A DNA stretch of 54,852 nt from UBA5109 sp965662565 (GTDB lineage Bacteria > Pseudomonadota > Gammaproteobacteria > Pseudomonadales > Pseudohongiellaceae), in contig CBFIHS010000008.1 of NCBI GenBank assembly GCA_965662565.1, forward strand, positions 1-54,852, read 5' to 3'. A program made the position numbers and the translations under genes. The notes beneath the pieces are model-generated. The model ran no database searches and was not told where the DNA came from. It saw only the letters and a program-made list of their open reading frames with translations. Positions 46,166 to 53,789 of this stretch are shown here, piece by piece; position 1 is the stretch's first letter, and every line of letters starts with the position of its first letter.

Positions 46166-47077
46166 TTAAGGCTCGGCAACCGCAACAGCTACAGCACTTC
46201 TTTCTAGTATAAAAAGTGATCCTGGGTCGGCATCAGGATATTTTGTTGTTATGGTTTCAATCACTTCATCTGCAGATGCGCCAGATAAAATTAGCTCGTC
46301 GAACAGATTAATATACTCTCGGGTAAATTCGTAAGCTACGCCATCTAGGGCAAGTTCAGGCAAGGTATGTCCTGGAATGATTGTCTGAGCATCAAGTTCT
46401 TCAAGTCTATTTAATGCATCTAACCATGCTGAACGGTCGGGTTGTTCGACAAAAAATAAATGCACTTGATTTGAGAGCATGTCACCCGTGATCAAAGTAC
46501 TTTCAGAAGGAATCCATACTGCGGTATTGAATTGATCGTCACCCTGTAGAGGGTAAAGTACCTGTAATTGGACGCCATCAATGTCGATTGAATCTCCAAC
46601 ATCCTCAAATACAAATTCAGGTCTTAAAAGACTGTCTTCTGAATCTTCTCCAAAGTTTTGTTTCCAAGCGGCATACTGGAGGTTTAATGATTCGCCAACT
46701 TCTGGCGCAGCTAATAAGCGGGCATTAGGAAAAGCAGAGCTGAGAATATCAAGATTAAAGCCATGGTCGATATGAGCGTGTGTGATGTAGATAGCGTCTA
46801 AAGGTTTACCTGTTTCACGGATTTTTTGAATAAGAGCATTGCCTTCATCAACAGTCAATTGGGTATCGATAAGCATGCTGCTTGTTGGGCCAGAGATAAG
46901 CGTAGCAATTGAAGTCTTAATGATTGGAATGATAGTAAGCTCAGTTGTTTCAGCTGTAACGATATTTGGCATTGATTCTTCAGGCTCAGATGTTTGCGAG
47001 GGCTCAGAACAAGCGATTAGACTAAAAGCGGTGATGATGACTCCAAGGTTAGCGATGTTGTTATTCAACATAGGCAT
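46166..47077 (-). CDS. Metallo-beta-lactamase-fold lipoprotein hydrolase
   Basis: A 303-residue protein with lipobox LIAC (Cys23) and the MBL zinc motif HAHIDHG (His100, His102, Asp104, His105). Other metal ligands are expected in LITGDM and IIPGHT. The family covers beta-lactamases, glyoxalase-like and quorum-quenching hydrolases; the substrate cannot be told. The lipoprotein signal puts it in the periplasm or membrane. It is monocistronic and converges on the SnoaL-like gene. Confidence 0.86.
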   Translation of the reverse strand: MPMLNNNIANLGVIITAFSLIACSEPSQTSEPEESMPNIVTAETTELTIIPIIKTSIATLISGPTSSMLIDTQLTVDEGNALIQKIRETGKPLDAIYITHAHIDHGFNLDILSSAFPNARLLAAPEVGESLNLQYAAWKQNFGEDSEDSLLRPEFVFEDVGDSIDIDGVQLQVLYPLQGDDQFNTAVWIPSESTLITGDMLSNQVHLFFVEQPDRSAWLDALNRLEELDAQTIIPGHTLPELALDGVAYEFTREYINLFDELILSGASADEVIETITTKYPDADPGSLFILERSAVAVAVAEP

Positions 47078-47483
47078 ACAGTTTCCCTTTTAATAAATAA
47101 TATAGTGAACTTGTTTTTACTGCTTACTTTCTGAGATATCTCATATCAGTTTATAAACTTGTTGATAGTGACCGGTTTACGCAAAGCACAGCGCGTACCG
47201 GGGCAGTGAACTTCTTTTTGTCAGTATTCCGCCATCTCCAGGTGGATAAAAATGAACTTAATCAACTAAACTTAATTTATGAGAATGTTAAAGGAAAGGA
47301 AGGATTATTGGTATAAAAGTATGGTTTATAAGGGATAGGGCTTTTATACTTCCGATACTCTTAAATTTTGTAAAGTACTTAGCATAGTGTGTTACTGCTA
47401 AGTAGAGTAAAAAAGAACTGAAACTAATAATCATAATAAGAAAGATAAGAACAAGAAATGGAGTATTAGAAGTGGGGAAAAAT
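47078..47483. other. 406-bp spacer with the second shared element
   Basis: Leader shared by the divergent MBL and 47484 genes. It holds the second copy of the 23-bp element (47337-47359). No hairpin, RNA or gene was recognised in the rest. Confidence 0.55.
47337..47359 (+). promoter_or_regulatory. Shared 23-bp upstream element, copy 2
   Basis: The sequence agggcttttatacttcc followed by gatact, 124 bp upstream of the ATG at 47484. It differs from copy 1 (39362-39384) only at position 18 (g for t). Confidence 0.55.
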
Positions 47484-48449
47484 ATGGCTAAAAATATGGC
47501 TAAAAAGTTCATTGTTACTACTTTGTTAAGTTTATTATTTAGCAGCAGTTTCGTTGCGCAGGCTCAGCAACCCCCACCCCAAAGAAGGCTAACAATTCTG
47601 CCTCCAAATGGTTTGTCAATTATCCCTGTTATGGAGGGTTGGTATGATAATGATGATGGTTCGGTGACGATATCATTTGGATACCACAATAAAAATGCAC
47701 CAGGTGAAGAGGGTCTCGTGATGATTCCCAGAGGTGCAAACAATCGTATTGAGCCTGTAGAATTTGATGGACTTCAACCTACTTTTTTTGAAGTTGGCCG
47801 CCACACTGGTATTTTTACCGTAACCTTGCCTGAAAGTATGCGTGAAGAGAGTGTCTGGTGGTATTTAAAAACTGGGGATAATCCTGAGTATAAAGTCCCG
47901 GGTAGGGCAACAGAAGAGCCCTATATCCTAGATCTAAAACCGCGTCCTCAAGGCTCTGTGTCTCCTTATGTATGGTTTAAAGATGGAGATGAGCCCAGCC
48001 AAGGGCCGATGGGGGCTGTTAGTGAATCTGCAGCAGAGACCAAAGTGGGAGATCCGCTTACTCTCACAGCCCACGTTCGCGACCCATCTCCTCGAGATAG
48101 AACTGATCCTAGGTTTATTGAGCCTATTCCACTCAGGGTTAATTTCGCAGTCCATCAGGGGCCAGCTCCTGTAGACTTTTCTGTCCACGATTCAACTCAG
48201 GCAACTAGAACTGGGGCTGTTGTAACTGGTCCGGCGGCCTTGTTTGCTATTGAACAAGGCGATAGCCCTGTATTGGAGGATGTCGTTCTGAAAGAGGGTG
48301 AAGGCACTGCCAAGGTTATTGCTACATTTAATGAGCCAGGTGATTATTTGATACGGATTATGGTAGATAATTTTGCGGCGACAGATAGCCTGGAAGCCGA
48401 CCAGTGTTGTTGGACCAATATCTACCAAAGAGTTACAGTTTCGGAATAA
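47484..48449 (+). CDS. Secreted protein of unknown function, companion of the cytochrome-monooxygenase gene
   Basis: A 321-residue product from the ATG at 47484 (GGGGA 6 bp upstream; a GTG start at 47472 and an ATG at 47496 are possible). The signal peptide FIVTTLLSLLFSSSFVAQAQ is followed by a proline-rich linker and domains of beta-type composition. Blocks such as SIIPVMEGWYDNDDGSVTISFGYHNKN look like a repeated Ig/beta-sandwich. I do not recognise a family. It ends 84 bp before the cytochrome c-monooxygenase-like gene on the same strand, so both are probably cotranscribed. Confidence 0.65.
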   Translation: MAKNMAKKFIVTTLLSLLFSSSFVAQAQQPPPQRRLTILPPNGLSIIPVMEGWYDNDDGSVTISFGYHNKNAPGEEGLVMIPRGANNRIEPVEFDGLQPTFFEVGRHTGIFTVTLPESMREESVWWYLKTGDNPEYKVPGRATEEPYILDLKPRPQGSVSPYVWFKDGDEPSQGPMGAVSESAAETKVGDPLTLTAHVRDPSPRDRTDPRFIEPIPLRVNFAVHQGPAPVDFSVHDSTQATRTGAVVTGPAALFAIEQGDSPVLEDVVLKEGEGTAKVIATFNEPGDYLIRIMVDNFAATDSLEADQCCWTNIYQRVTVSE

Positions 48450-48533
48450 GTAATAAATTAAAGTAGTAAGTTAAATTTAAGCCCAGCTCATAAGCTGACC
48501 ACTATAACTAAAATAATAGGGATTGTGAGGAGT

Positions 48534-49901
48534 ATGAAAAAAATACATAGTTCAAAACAAAAACAGATAGTCTTAAGCGTATTAGCTAGTCTGATTGGTA
48601 TCGCGGTGGGTAATGTGCATGCTCAGGATGTCTCAGAGGAGATAACCTATAACAGCCACGTTGCTAATATTATTAATCAGAATTGTGTGGTCTGCCATCG
48701 AGAAGGTGGGGTTGGCCCAATGCAGCTAACAACTTACGATCAAGTAAGGCCATGGGCTCCAGTGATTCAATATCGTGTCAAACGTAGAGAGATGCCCCCT
48801 TATGCTTATGACCATAATGTAGGCATCCAGGAATTAGAAGGTGACTGGCGTCTGAGCCAAGAGGATATTGATACGATTGTCGCCTGGGTGGATCAAGGGT
48901 CACCTATGGGTAATCCGGATATTGCGCCAATACCTGCTGACATTCCTAGTCTTGATGAATGGAGTTTCACGTCTATTTTGGGTGAACCCGATATCGTTGT
49001 AACTTCTGACCCTATTGATATTCCCGCTAGCGGAAATGATATGTGGCATCGCCCCTACAATGAGCTTGGTACAACAGAGAATCGTTGCATAAAAGCAGTG
49101 CAAGTTAAGCCACGCGGATTAAATTCGAAAGGAACTGTGCATCATGCTAATTCCACTGTACAGGTTATGAATGAAGAAACTGGGCAGTATGAGGATTTCG
49201 CTATGCTTTCCGAGTACGCGATGGGGAAATGGGGCGAATTAATGCCTGACGGGGTATGCAGAACTTTGCCAGCCGGTGGACGTGTGGCTTGGTCAATTCA
49301 TATGTTCCCTGGTGGATTGGGTACCTTAGCTCCAGGTGGAGTCGTTGAAGACGCTGCTGTAGAACTAGGGATATGGTTTTATGAAGATGGCTATGAAGAA
49401 ACTGCAAAATATGAGCAAACGCTCAGGAATTATTTCCTTGGTACGCAAGAGGAGTTAGCTATTCCTCCTAATGGCTATGAAATGACTCAAGGTTTTCATT
49501 CCTTCGATCATCCGGTAAGAATAGATAGTTTCCAGCCTCATGGACATTTACGCATGCGAGCTGCTTCCTTAGAGATTTATTACCCAGATCAAGGTTTAAC
49601 TGAATCAGTAGGCCAAGTATCCAACTGGAGTGCAACTTGGCATCATAATCATATCTTTAAAGAAGATGCTGCTCCCTTAGTGCCTGCCGGCGCAGTGATT
49701 GTTCTCAAGCAGTGGTACGATAATACCGCAAGTAATCCTAACAACCCTGACCCTGACCAATGGGTGATGGGAGGAAGTCGAACGGCTGATGAGATGACTC
49801 ATATGTGGTTAGCCATAACTCATCTTGATGATGAAGGTTATCAGGAGTTACTTGAGGAAAGAGCGGCTAAGCAAAAAATGGAAGTATCAGCTGTTAAGTA
49901 A
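48534..49901 (+). CDS. Secreted cytochrome c with copper type II monooxygenase-like region
   Basis: A 455-residue product. After a signal peptide (cleavage after VHA) a class I haem motif CVVCH (Cys51, Cys54, His55) opens a short cytochrome domain up to ~residue 135. The rest resembles copper type II ascorbate-dependent (PHM-like) monooxygenases: KGTVHHANSTVQV gives a His-His site, and the C-terminal part has FQPHGHLRMRAASLEIYYP and DNTASNPNNPDPDQWVMGGSRTADEM. The fusion suggests that haem supplies electrons to a copper centre. The ATG at 48534 has GAGGAG directly upstream, like the gene at 45582; a GTG start at 48525 is an alternative. Confidence 0.72.
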   Translation: MKKIHSSKQKQIVLSVLASLIGIAVGNVHAQDVSEEITYNSHVANIINQNCVVCHREGGVGPMQLTTYDQVRPWAPVIQYRVKRREMPPYAYDHNVGIQELEGDWRLSQEDIDTIVAWVDQGSPMGNPDIAPIPADIPSLDEWSFTSILGEPDIVVTSDPIDIPASGNDMWHRPYNELGTTENRCIKAVQVKPRGLNSKGTVHHANSTVQVMNEETGQYEDFAMLSEYAMGKWGELMPDGVCRTLPAGGRVAWSIHMFPGGLGTLAPGGVVEDAAVELGIWFYEDGYEETAKYEQTLRNYFLGTQEELAIPPNGYEMTQGFHSFDHPVRIDSFQPHGHLRMRAASLEIYYPDQGLTESVGQVSNWSATWHHNHIFKEDAAPLVPAGAVIVLKQWYDNTASNPNNPDPDQWVMGGSRTADEMTHMWLAITHLDDEGYQELLEERAAKQKMEVSAVK

Positions 49902-49980
49902 ATGATTTTATAGGCCTCCGCTAGACCATACATCTCTATGGCGGCTTATAGAGGAATCAACACAGGCCTGTAGGGCTATT

Positions 49981-50020
49981 AAAAAAGGGGCTAGGGTGAT
50001 CACCCCAGCCCTTTTTTTTA
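49981..50020 (+). terminator. Strong rho-independent terminator
   Basis: A long near-palindrome: aaaaaaggggctagggtga facing tcaccccagccctttttttt, with one A-C mismatch in the stem and an 8-9 nt U-run. It ends the 47484-48534 operon. Because the A-run on the left mirrors the T-run, it can also stop transcription from the other strand. Confidence 0.87.
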
Positions 50021-50044
50021 CTGATATAAATATAGGTTAGAACT

Positions 50045-51217
50045 ATGAAAAAGCAGTTACTAAAAATTAGATTTAAAGCTATAAAAGTTATTTCTGTTTC
50101 TATTTTAATGTTAATAGTGTCACCTGGTTTTGCTCAATCTTCTGAAAATAATTTCAGCAAAACTTATCCAGAATTAGCTAAGCTTTTTAGCGCTTTTGAT
50201 TTTTCTCAGGCCATGATTTTTGAGGAAATGGTCGGGATCAGTAGTTCACCTGCAACACAAAAAGCCCGTGATGAGTTTGAGCAGAAGCTTGAGATGGAGA
50301 AAAAGATGTCGATGGCAGAAATGATGTCGATGATGTCAATGCACATGAATATGGATATGTCTAATTCAGGGCCTTTTAGTGAATTTGAAATAGAGGCTCG
50401 AATGGAGTTAATCGATATTCTTGAGGGTAGTTATAGCGCTACTGAAGTTGAGCAGGGTATGAAAGATTCAGGCTTATCCGAGCGAGCGATAGCAGTCGTT
50501 CAACGTGGTAATGATTTTGAAAAAGAAATTTATGAAATTTATGCCAACGAGCAAGTTTTAGATAAATCTCAAGCTTTGGATAATGCTGTAGAAGCTTATC
50601 TATCGGTCATCAGTTTGTCTGTTCCTACTCGAGCTAAGTCTGCTAGCAACCTACATGCACACCCTTACGCTAATGCCTTTTCTGATGCCTACCCAATTCT
50701 TAGCAGCATGCTCTGGTCTACTCAATGGTTAGAGCTGGCGGTAATTGAAGCCATGATTCTTGAATCACAAGACGACTATTACAAAGGTAGCGTGGAGATA
50801 GTAAAGCAAAGGTTCTGGGGTAAATTGAAAAATAAAGGCGATATGAGTTTGGAGGGGACTATGATTTTCCCTACTCCAGTGGAACTACCAATGGCTCCAG
50901 CTATTGCTCCGCAACTCTATACAGCAAGCCCTGAGGCTGCCGTTATTATTGATAACCTTAATATGATGAAAACTATAATTGCTGACATTCTAGCGTACCC
51001 AAACATTCAGGGCAGAGAACTTTTAATTACTGCTGTAGTCGATGATTTTACAAATCATTCAGAGAATTTGGATGCTAATGTTGATTACTTGATTTCGGCT
51101 TTAAGAGGCGGAATCTTTAATCAAGGTGGCCCAGCCATTGGCAAGCTGCAACAGTCTGAACGAAATAAATCAAGAATGCAGATGGGTATGCAGCATTCCA
51201 TGATTATGTCTAATTAG
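50045..51217 (+). CDS. Secreted methionine-rich protein of unknown function
   Basis: A 390-residue protein with a signal peptide (VISVSILMLIVSPGFAQ). Residues 84-105 contain 11 methionines and one histidine in a KKMSMAEMMSMMSMHMNMDM-like run, and the last 14 residues carry five methionines and a histidine. Such clusters bind Cu(I) in periplasmic proteins such as CopK/CusF or PcoE-type proteins. The rest is mostly alpha-helical and I do not recognise it. The gene follows the copper-monooxygenase-like gene, which makes copper delivery a plausible role, but this is inference. Confidence 0.65.
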   Translation: MKKQLLKIRFKAIKVISVSILMLIVSPGFAQSSENNFSKTYPELAKLFSAFDFSQAMIFEEMVGISSSPATQKARDEFEQKLEMEKKMSMAEMMSMMSMHMNMDMSNSGPFSEFEIEARMELIDILEGSYSATEVEQGMKDSGLSERAIAVVQRGNDFEKEIYEIYANEQVLDKSQALDNAVEAYLSVISLSVPTRAKSASNLHAHPYANAFSDAYPILSSMLWSTQWLELAVIEAMILESQDDYYKGSVEIVKQRFWGKLKNKGDMSLEGTMIFPTPVELPMAPAIAPQLYTASPEAAVIIDNLNMMKTIIADILAYPNIQGRELLITAVVDDFTNHSENLDANVDYLISALRGGIFNQGGPAIGKLQQSERNKSRMQMGMQHSMIMSN

Positions 51218-51316
51218 CTAAAAAGCCATCTGCGCGGAAGCTTAAGAGATATCGAGAAGGCTCTAGCAACTGGTGTTCCTACATACATCAAGTGCAGAGA
51301 TTCTCAAGGGGATAAA

Positions 51317-51730
51317 ATGAAAAGAATTAAACTACTGGCTCTTGTGTTGCTGTTAAACCTGCCACTTGCCGCGTATTCACAAAGTCTTCAGCCACATGAA
51401 GCTAAGCTATATAGTAGAGCCGATATAGAATCATTTGTGCCTTTAGATGGAGTTTCAGTTAAAAGCATTTATACCGACACTTTGTTGTTCTTTTTAGTAG
51501 AGAGTGAGGCTGGTGTAACTGGTAACTACCATAATCATGCTAACGAGCAGGTCATGTTTATTCATTCAGGCAAAGTACATGCTACGGTTGGTGATGAAGA
51601 GTACGACCTGGTTGCTGGTGATGTGTTAGTGATTCCCTCTTATGTTCCTCATCAATTCACGGCGCTTGAAGAATCGACATACACAGAAGTCCATGGACCT
51701 GGATTTAATAATGGCCCGAAGTGGGAGTGA
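51317..51730 (+). CDS. Secreted cupin-domain protein
   Basis: A 137-residue protein with a signal peptide (LALVLLLNLPLAAYSQ). The cupin barrel follows: GNYHNHANEQVMFIHSGKVHATVGDEE and GDVLVIPSYVPHQFTALEEST, with metal-ligand histidines in motif 1 (H..H) and motif 2 (H). The ligand is unknown. It begins 99 bp after the Met-rich gene and ends at a perfect hairpin (51738-51767) that separates it from the convergent Rieske gene. Confidence 0.82.
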   Translation: MKRIKLLALVLLLNLPLAAYSQSLQPHEAKLYSRADIESFVPLDGVSVKSIYTDTLLFFLVESEAGVTGNYHNHANEQVMFIHSGKVHATVGDEEYDLVAGDVLVIPSYVPHQFTALEESTYTEVHGPGFNNGPKWE

Positions 51731-51737
51731 ATCAAGG

Positions 51738-51767
51738 AATCAAGGGGTCACAGGTGACCCCTTGATT
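51738..51767. terminator. Perfect 14-bp hairpin, REP-like sequence
   Basis: Perfect inverted repeat aatcaaggggtcac / gtgaccccttgatt with a 2-bp centre, between the convergent cupin and Rieske genes. There is no U-tract on either side. Its sequence is the REP-like core found at 39175, 43402 and 45345. Confidence 0.6.
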
Positions 51768-52833
51768 TCTCCAGCTTTTCGATAATTCGTCGAGCAAAAT
51801 TTGCTCCAGTATCGACATGAATATTAATCATTCTTCGCTCACCAAAGGTCATCATGTTTTTAAAGTGTGCTTCGATAACGTCTTTATCTTCTTCGAAGGT
51901 TAAAGCGGTTTGCTCTATAACCTCTCGCATAATTTCATTTTTATTGGTGCTTGGGTTGCTGGCCTGAGTCCAAATATAAAAACTGCTAGTGTCTGTTTCG
52001 GGTGTGACTCCGTGAAAGCCTTTCAAGTGGAAGCCACCGCGATTAGGGTCTTCAACAGACTCAGTATTAACATCAACCGCGCCAGTAAAAATTTCCAGAT
52101 GAGAAGGGTAGAAAGTTATTTCTTGCCAGCGGTCAACCTTACCTTTAAATGGGTAGGCATCGGTATAGGTTGGTGGTGGCACTGAGTTGGGCATATAGCG
52201 AGTCACGCGCACCGAGTTGCCGTCTTTTTCAACGTTCATTTCTGCACTCATGTGAATTTTAGCGTTGCCACCAATGGTTTTTAGGTGAACGTAGCCCAAG
52301 TGGCTTAAGTCGAGCAGGTTGTCATGTATGAGTTGGTAAGGTGCTTCGTAGTGATATACATCGCCACCATAACGATAGCGCTCGTCAGCATGAACCGGGT
52401 AGTGTGGAGGATCACAATCTGGCGTTGAATCTTTTTCTGTTCCAAACCAGATCCAAATTAACGAGTCTTGCTCTTTTACGGTATAAGCGGCCACTCGGGC
52501 GCTTTTTGAAATAATATCTTGGCCGGGTATTTCAATACATTTGCCGCTCTTATCAAACAATAAGCCATGATAACCGCAACGCAGGCCACCCTCATCAATT
52601 GTGCCTTTAGATAAAGGAAGTGCGCGGTGGCAGCAACGGTCTTCCAGTGCTCCAATCTCGCCATTGGTGTCGCGATACAGTACCACCGGTTCGTTTAATA
52701 ATGTTCTGGCAATGGGTTTGTCTTTGAATTCACTGCTTAGGCCCGCCACGTACCACATATTCAGTGGAAAAGAAGTTCGACTTGGGGGTGGGGAGGTGAC
52801 GTGGTTTTGAGGGTCTATCAGGGCTACCGACAT
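51748..52833 (-). CDS. Rieske [2Fe-2S] aromatic-type oxygenase
   Basis: A 361-residue oxygenase alpha subunit. The Rieske ligands are C67/H69 (CCHR) and C86/H89 (CGYHG). The mononuclear iron site is N172-x2-D175-x2-H178-x4-H183 (DNLLDLSHLGYVH). Overall it resembles vanillate O-demethylase oxygenase-type enzymes, which need a separate reductase; no reductase is encoded in this window. Expression is probably controlled by the divergent MarR protein: a consensus promoter with two palindromes lies just upstream. The stop overlaps the hairpin region. Confidence 0.9.
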   Translation of the reverse strand: MSVALIDPQNHVTSPPPSRTSFPLNMWYVAGLSSEFKDKPIARTLLNEPVVLYRDTNGEIGALEDRCCHRALPLSKGTIDEGGLRCGYHGLLFDKSGKCIEIPGQDIISKSARVAAYTVKEQDSLIWIWFGTEKDSTPDCDPPHYPVHADERYRYGGDVYHYEAPYQLIHDNLLDLSHLGYVHLKTIGGNAKIHMSAEMNVEKDGNSVRVTRYMPNSVPPPTYTDAYPFKGKVDRWQEITFYPSHLEIFTGAVDVNTESVEDPNRGGFHLKGFHGVTPETDTSSFYIWTQASNPSTNKNEIMREVIEQTALTFEEDKDVIEAHFKNMMTFGERRMINIHVDTGANFARRIIEKLEKSRGHL

Positions 52834-52854
52834 TGTAATTTACTTATTAGAGTT

Positions 52855-52868
52855 GTTGATATGTCAAC
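52855..52868. promoter_or_regulatory. Candidate MarR operator 1
   Basis: 14-bp palindrome gttgatatgtcaac with perfect 5-bp arms, directly downstream of the Rieske -10 box. Confidence 0.6.
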
Positions 52869-52869
52869 T

Positions 52870-52897
52870 ATTATAGGCAAAGTAGTTGTTATGTCAA
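52870..52897 (-). promoter_or_regulatory. Consensus sigma70-type promoter of the Rieske gene
   Basis: On the minus strand TTGACA (52897-52892) is followed, after 16 bp, by TATAAT (52875-52870). Both hexamers are perfect. The -35 lies inside operator 2. Confidence 0.75.
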
Positions 52898-52898
52898 C
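52885..52898. promoter_or_regulatory. Candidate MarR operator 2
   Basis: The sequence gttgttatgtcaac differs from operator 1 by one base and starts 30 bp away, about three helical turns. It overlaps the -35 hexamer, so binding would block the polymerase. Confidence 0.6.
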
Positions 52899-53005
52899 CA
52901 AGCTGCAGTAGATTACTCTGTTAAACTAAGCTGAACCAAGGCCCTGAGTTAAAGCCCTGTGTAAAAAATGAACAATCGCTGCCAACTGATGAGATACCCC
53001 TGTAA

Positions 53006-53491
53006 ATGAGCTCCAAACCAACCGATCGCTACCTAACTCAACTTGACCTGGAGGCTTATGTTCCGGCGCAGATAACCTTCCTAGCGAATAAGCTATCCAG
53101 TGGTGCTTCGGCTGTGTATCGCAAACAATTTGGTATTGGTATCGTCGAATGGCGAATTCTTGCCCTACTTAAGATAGAGGACAACATCTCGGCCAACCAT
53201 ATTTGCCAGGTTATCGGCCTAGATAAAGCCGCAGTAAGTCGAGCGCTGAAATCCTTAAATGCTCAAAATTACTTGAGCTTTATTAAAAACAAGAACGATG
53301 CAAGGTCTTCCCTAGTTAGTCTCACAAATGAGGGAATTGCGCTTCATGACAGAGTGTATGAAGTTGCCATCGCTCGGGAAGCAATGCTGCTGGAAGACTT
53401 GAGTGTAGACGAAATTGAAACCCTTTTGGGATTGCTAAGAAAGTTAAACGCGCGTGTAGTGAAAGTTAATAAGCATGATCCGAAGTTGTAA
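53006..53491 (+). CDS. MarR family transcriptional regulator
   Basis: A 161-residue winged-helix protein. The domain has GIGIVEWRILALLKIEDNISANHICQVIGLDKAAVSRALKSL (helix-turn-helix around residues 45-85) and the wing FIKNKNDARSSLVSLTNEG with the conserved D-R pair. MarR proteins bind as dimers to palindromes and are released by small phenolic ligands. It is divergent from the Rieske gene, whose promoter carries two palindromes, and upstream of the P450 gene, so it probably senses the substrate of this catabolic unit. Confidence 0.9.
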   Translation: MSSKPTDRYLTQLDLEAYVPAQITFLANKLSSGASAVYRKQFGIGIVEWRILALLKIEDNISANHICQVIGLDKAAVSRALKSLNAQNYLSFIKNKNDARSSLVSLTNEGIALHDRVYEVAIAREAMLLEDLSVDEIETLLGLLRKLNARVVKVNKHDPKL

Positions 53492-53789
53492 GACTAGCAG
53501 AACGAATAAGCAGGGTATGCAAGGTATGCAAGGATAGAACAGGACTAAAAAAAACGAAGATCAGTTTGCGGGTCTAAAAGCGCTCGGCCATTAATGCCTG
53601 AGTTAAACTCTGAAGTATATAAAATCTAAGTAAAGTAAACCGCCTTCATTTTGCTGAAAAATATACTCTTTTATTTTCTCTAACTAACTATAAATTAGAA
53701 TTTTGCATTTGATGCTTTAGCCCTGATAAGATCTAAATCAATAAGAAAAATATGTTTTCTGTTCTAAGAATAATAATGTGCTTGTCTTT
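53492..53789. other. 298-bp spacer between MarR and P450 genes
   Basis: Contains two copies of ggtatgcaa (53514-53531). No terminator, operator or RNA gene was recognised; the candidate MarR palindrome seen at 52855 and 52885 does not recur here. Confidence 0.45.
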
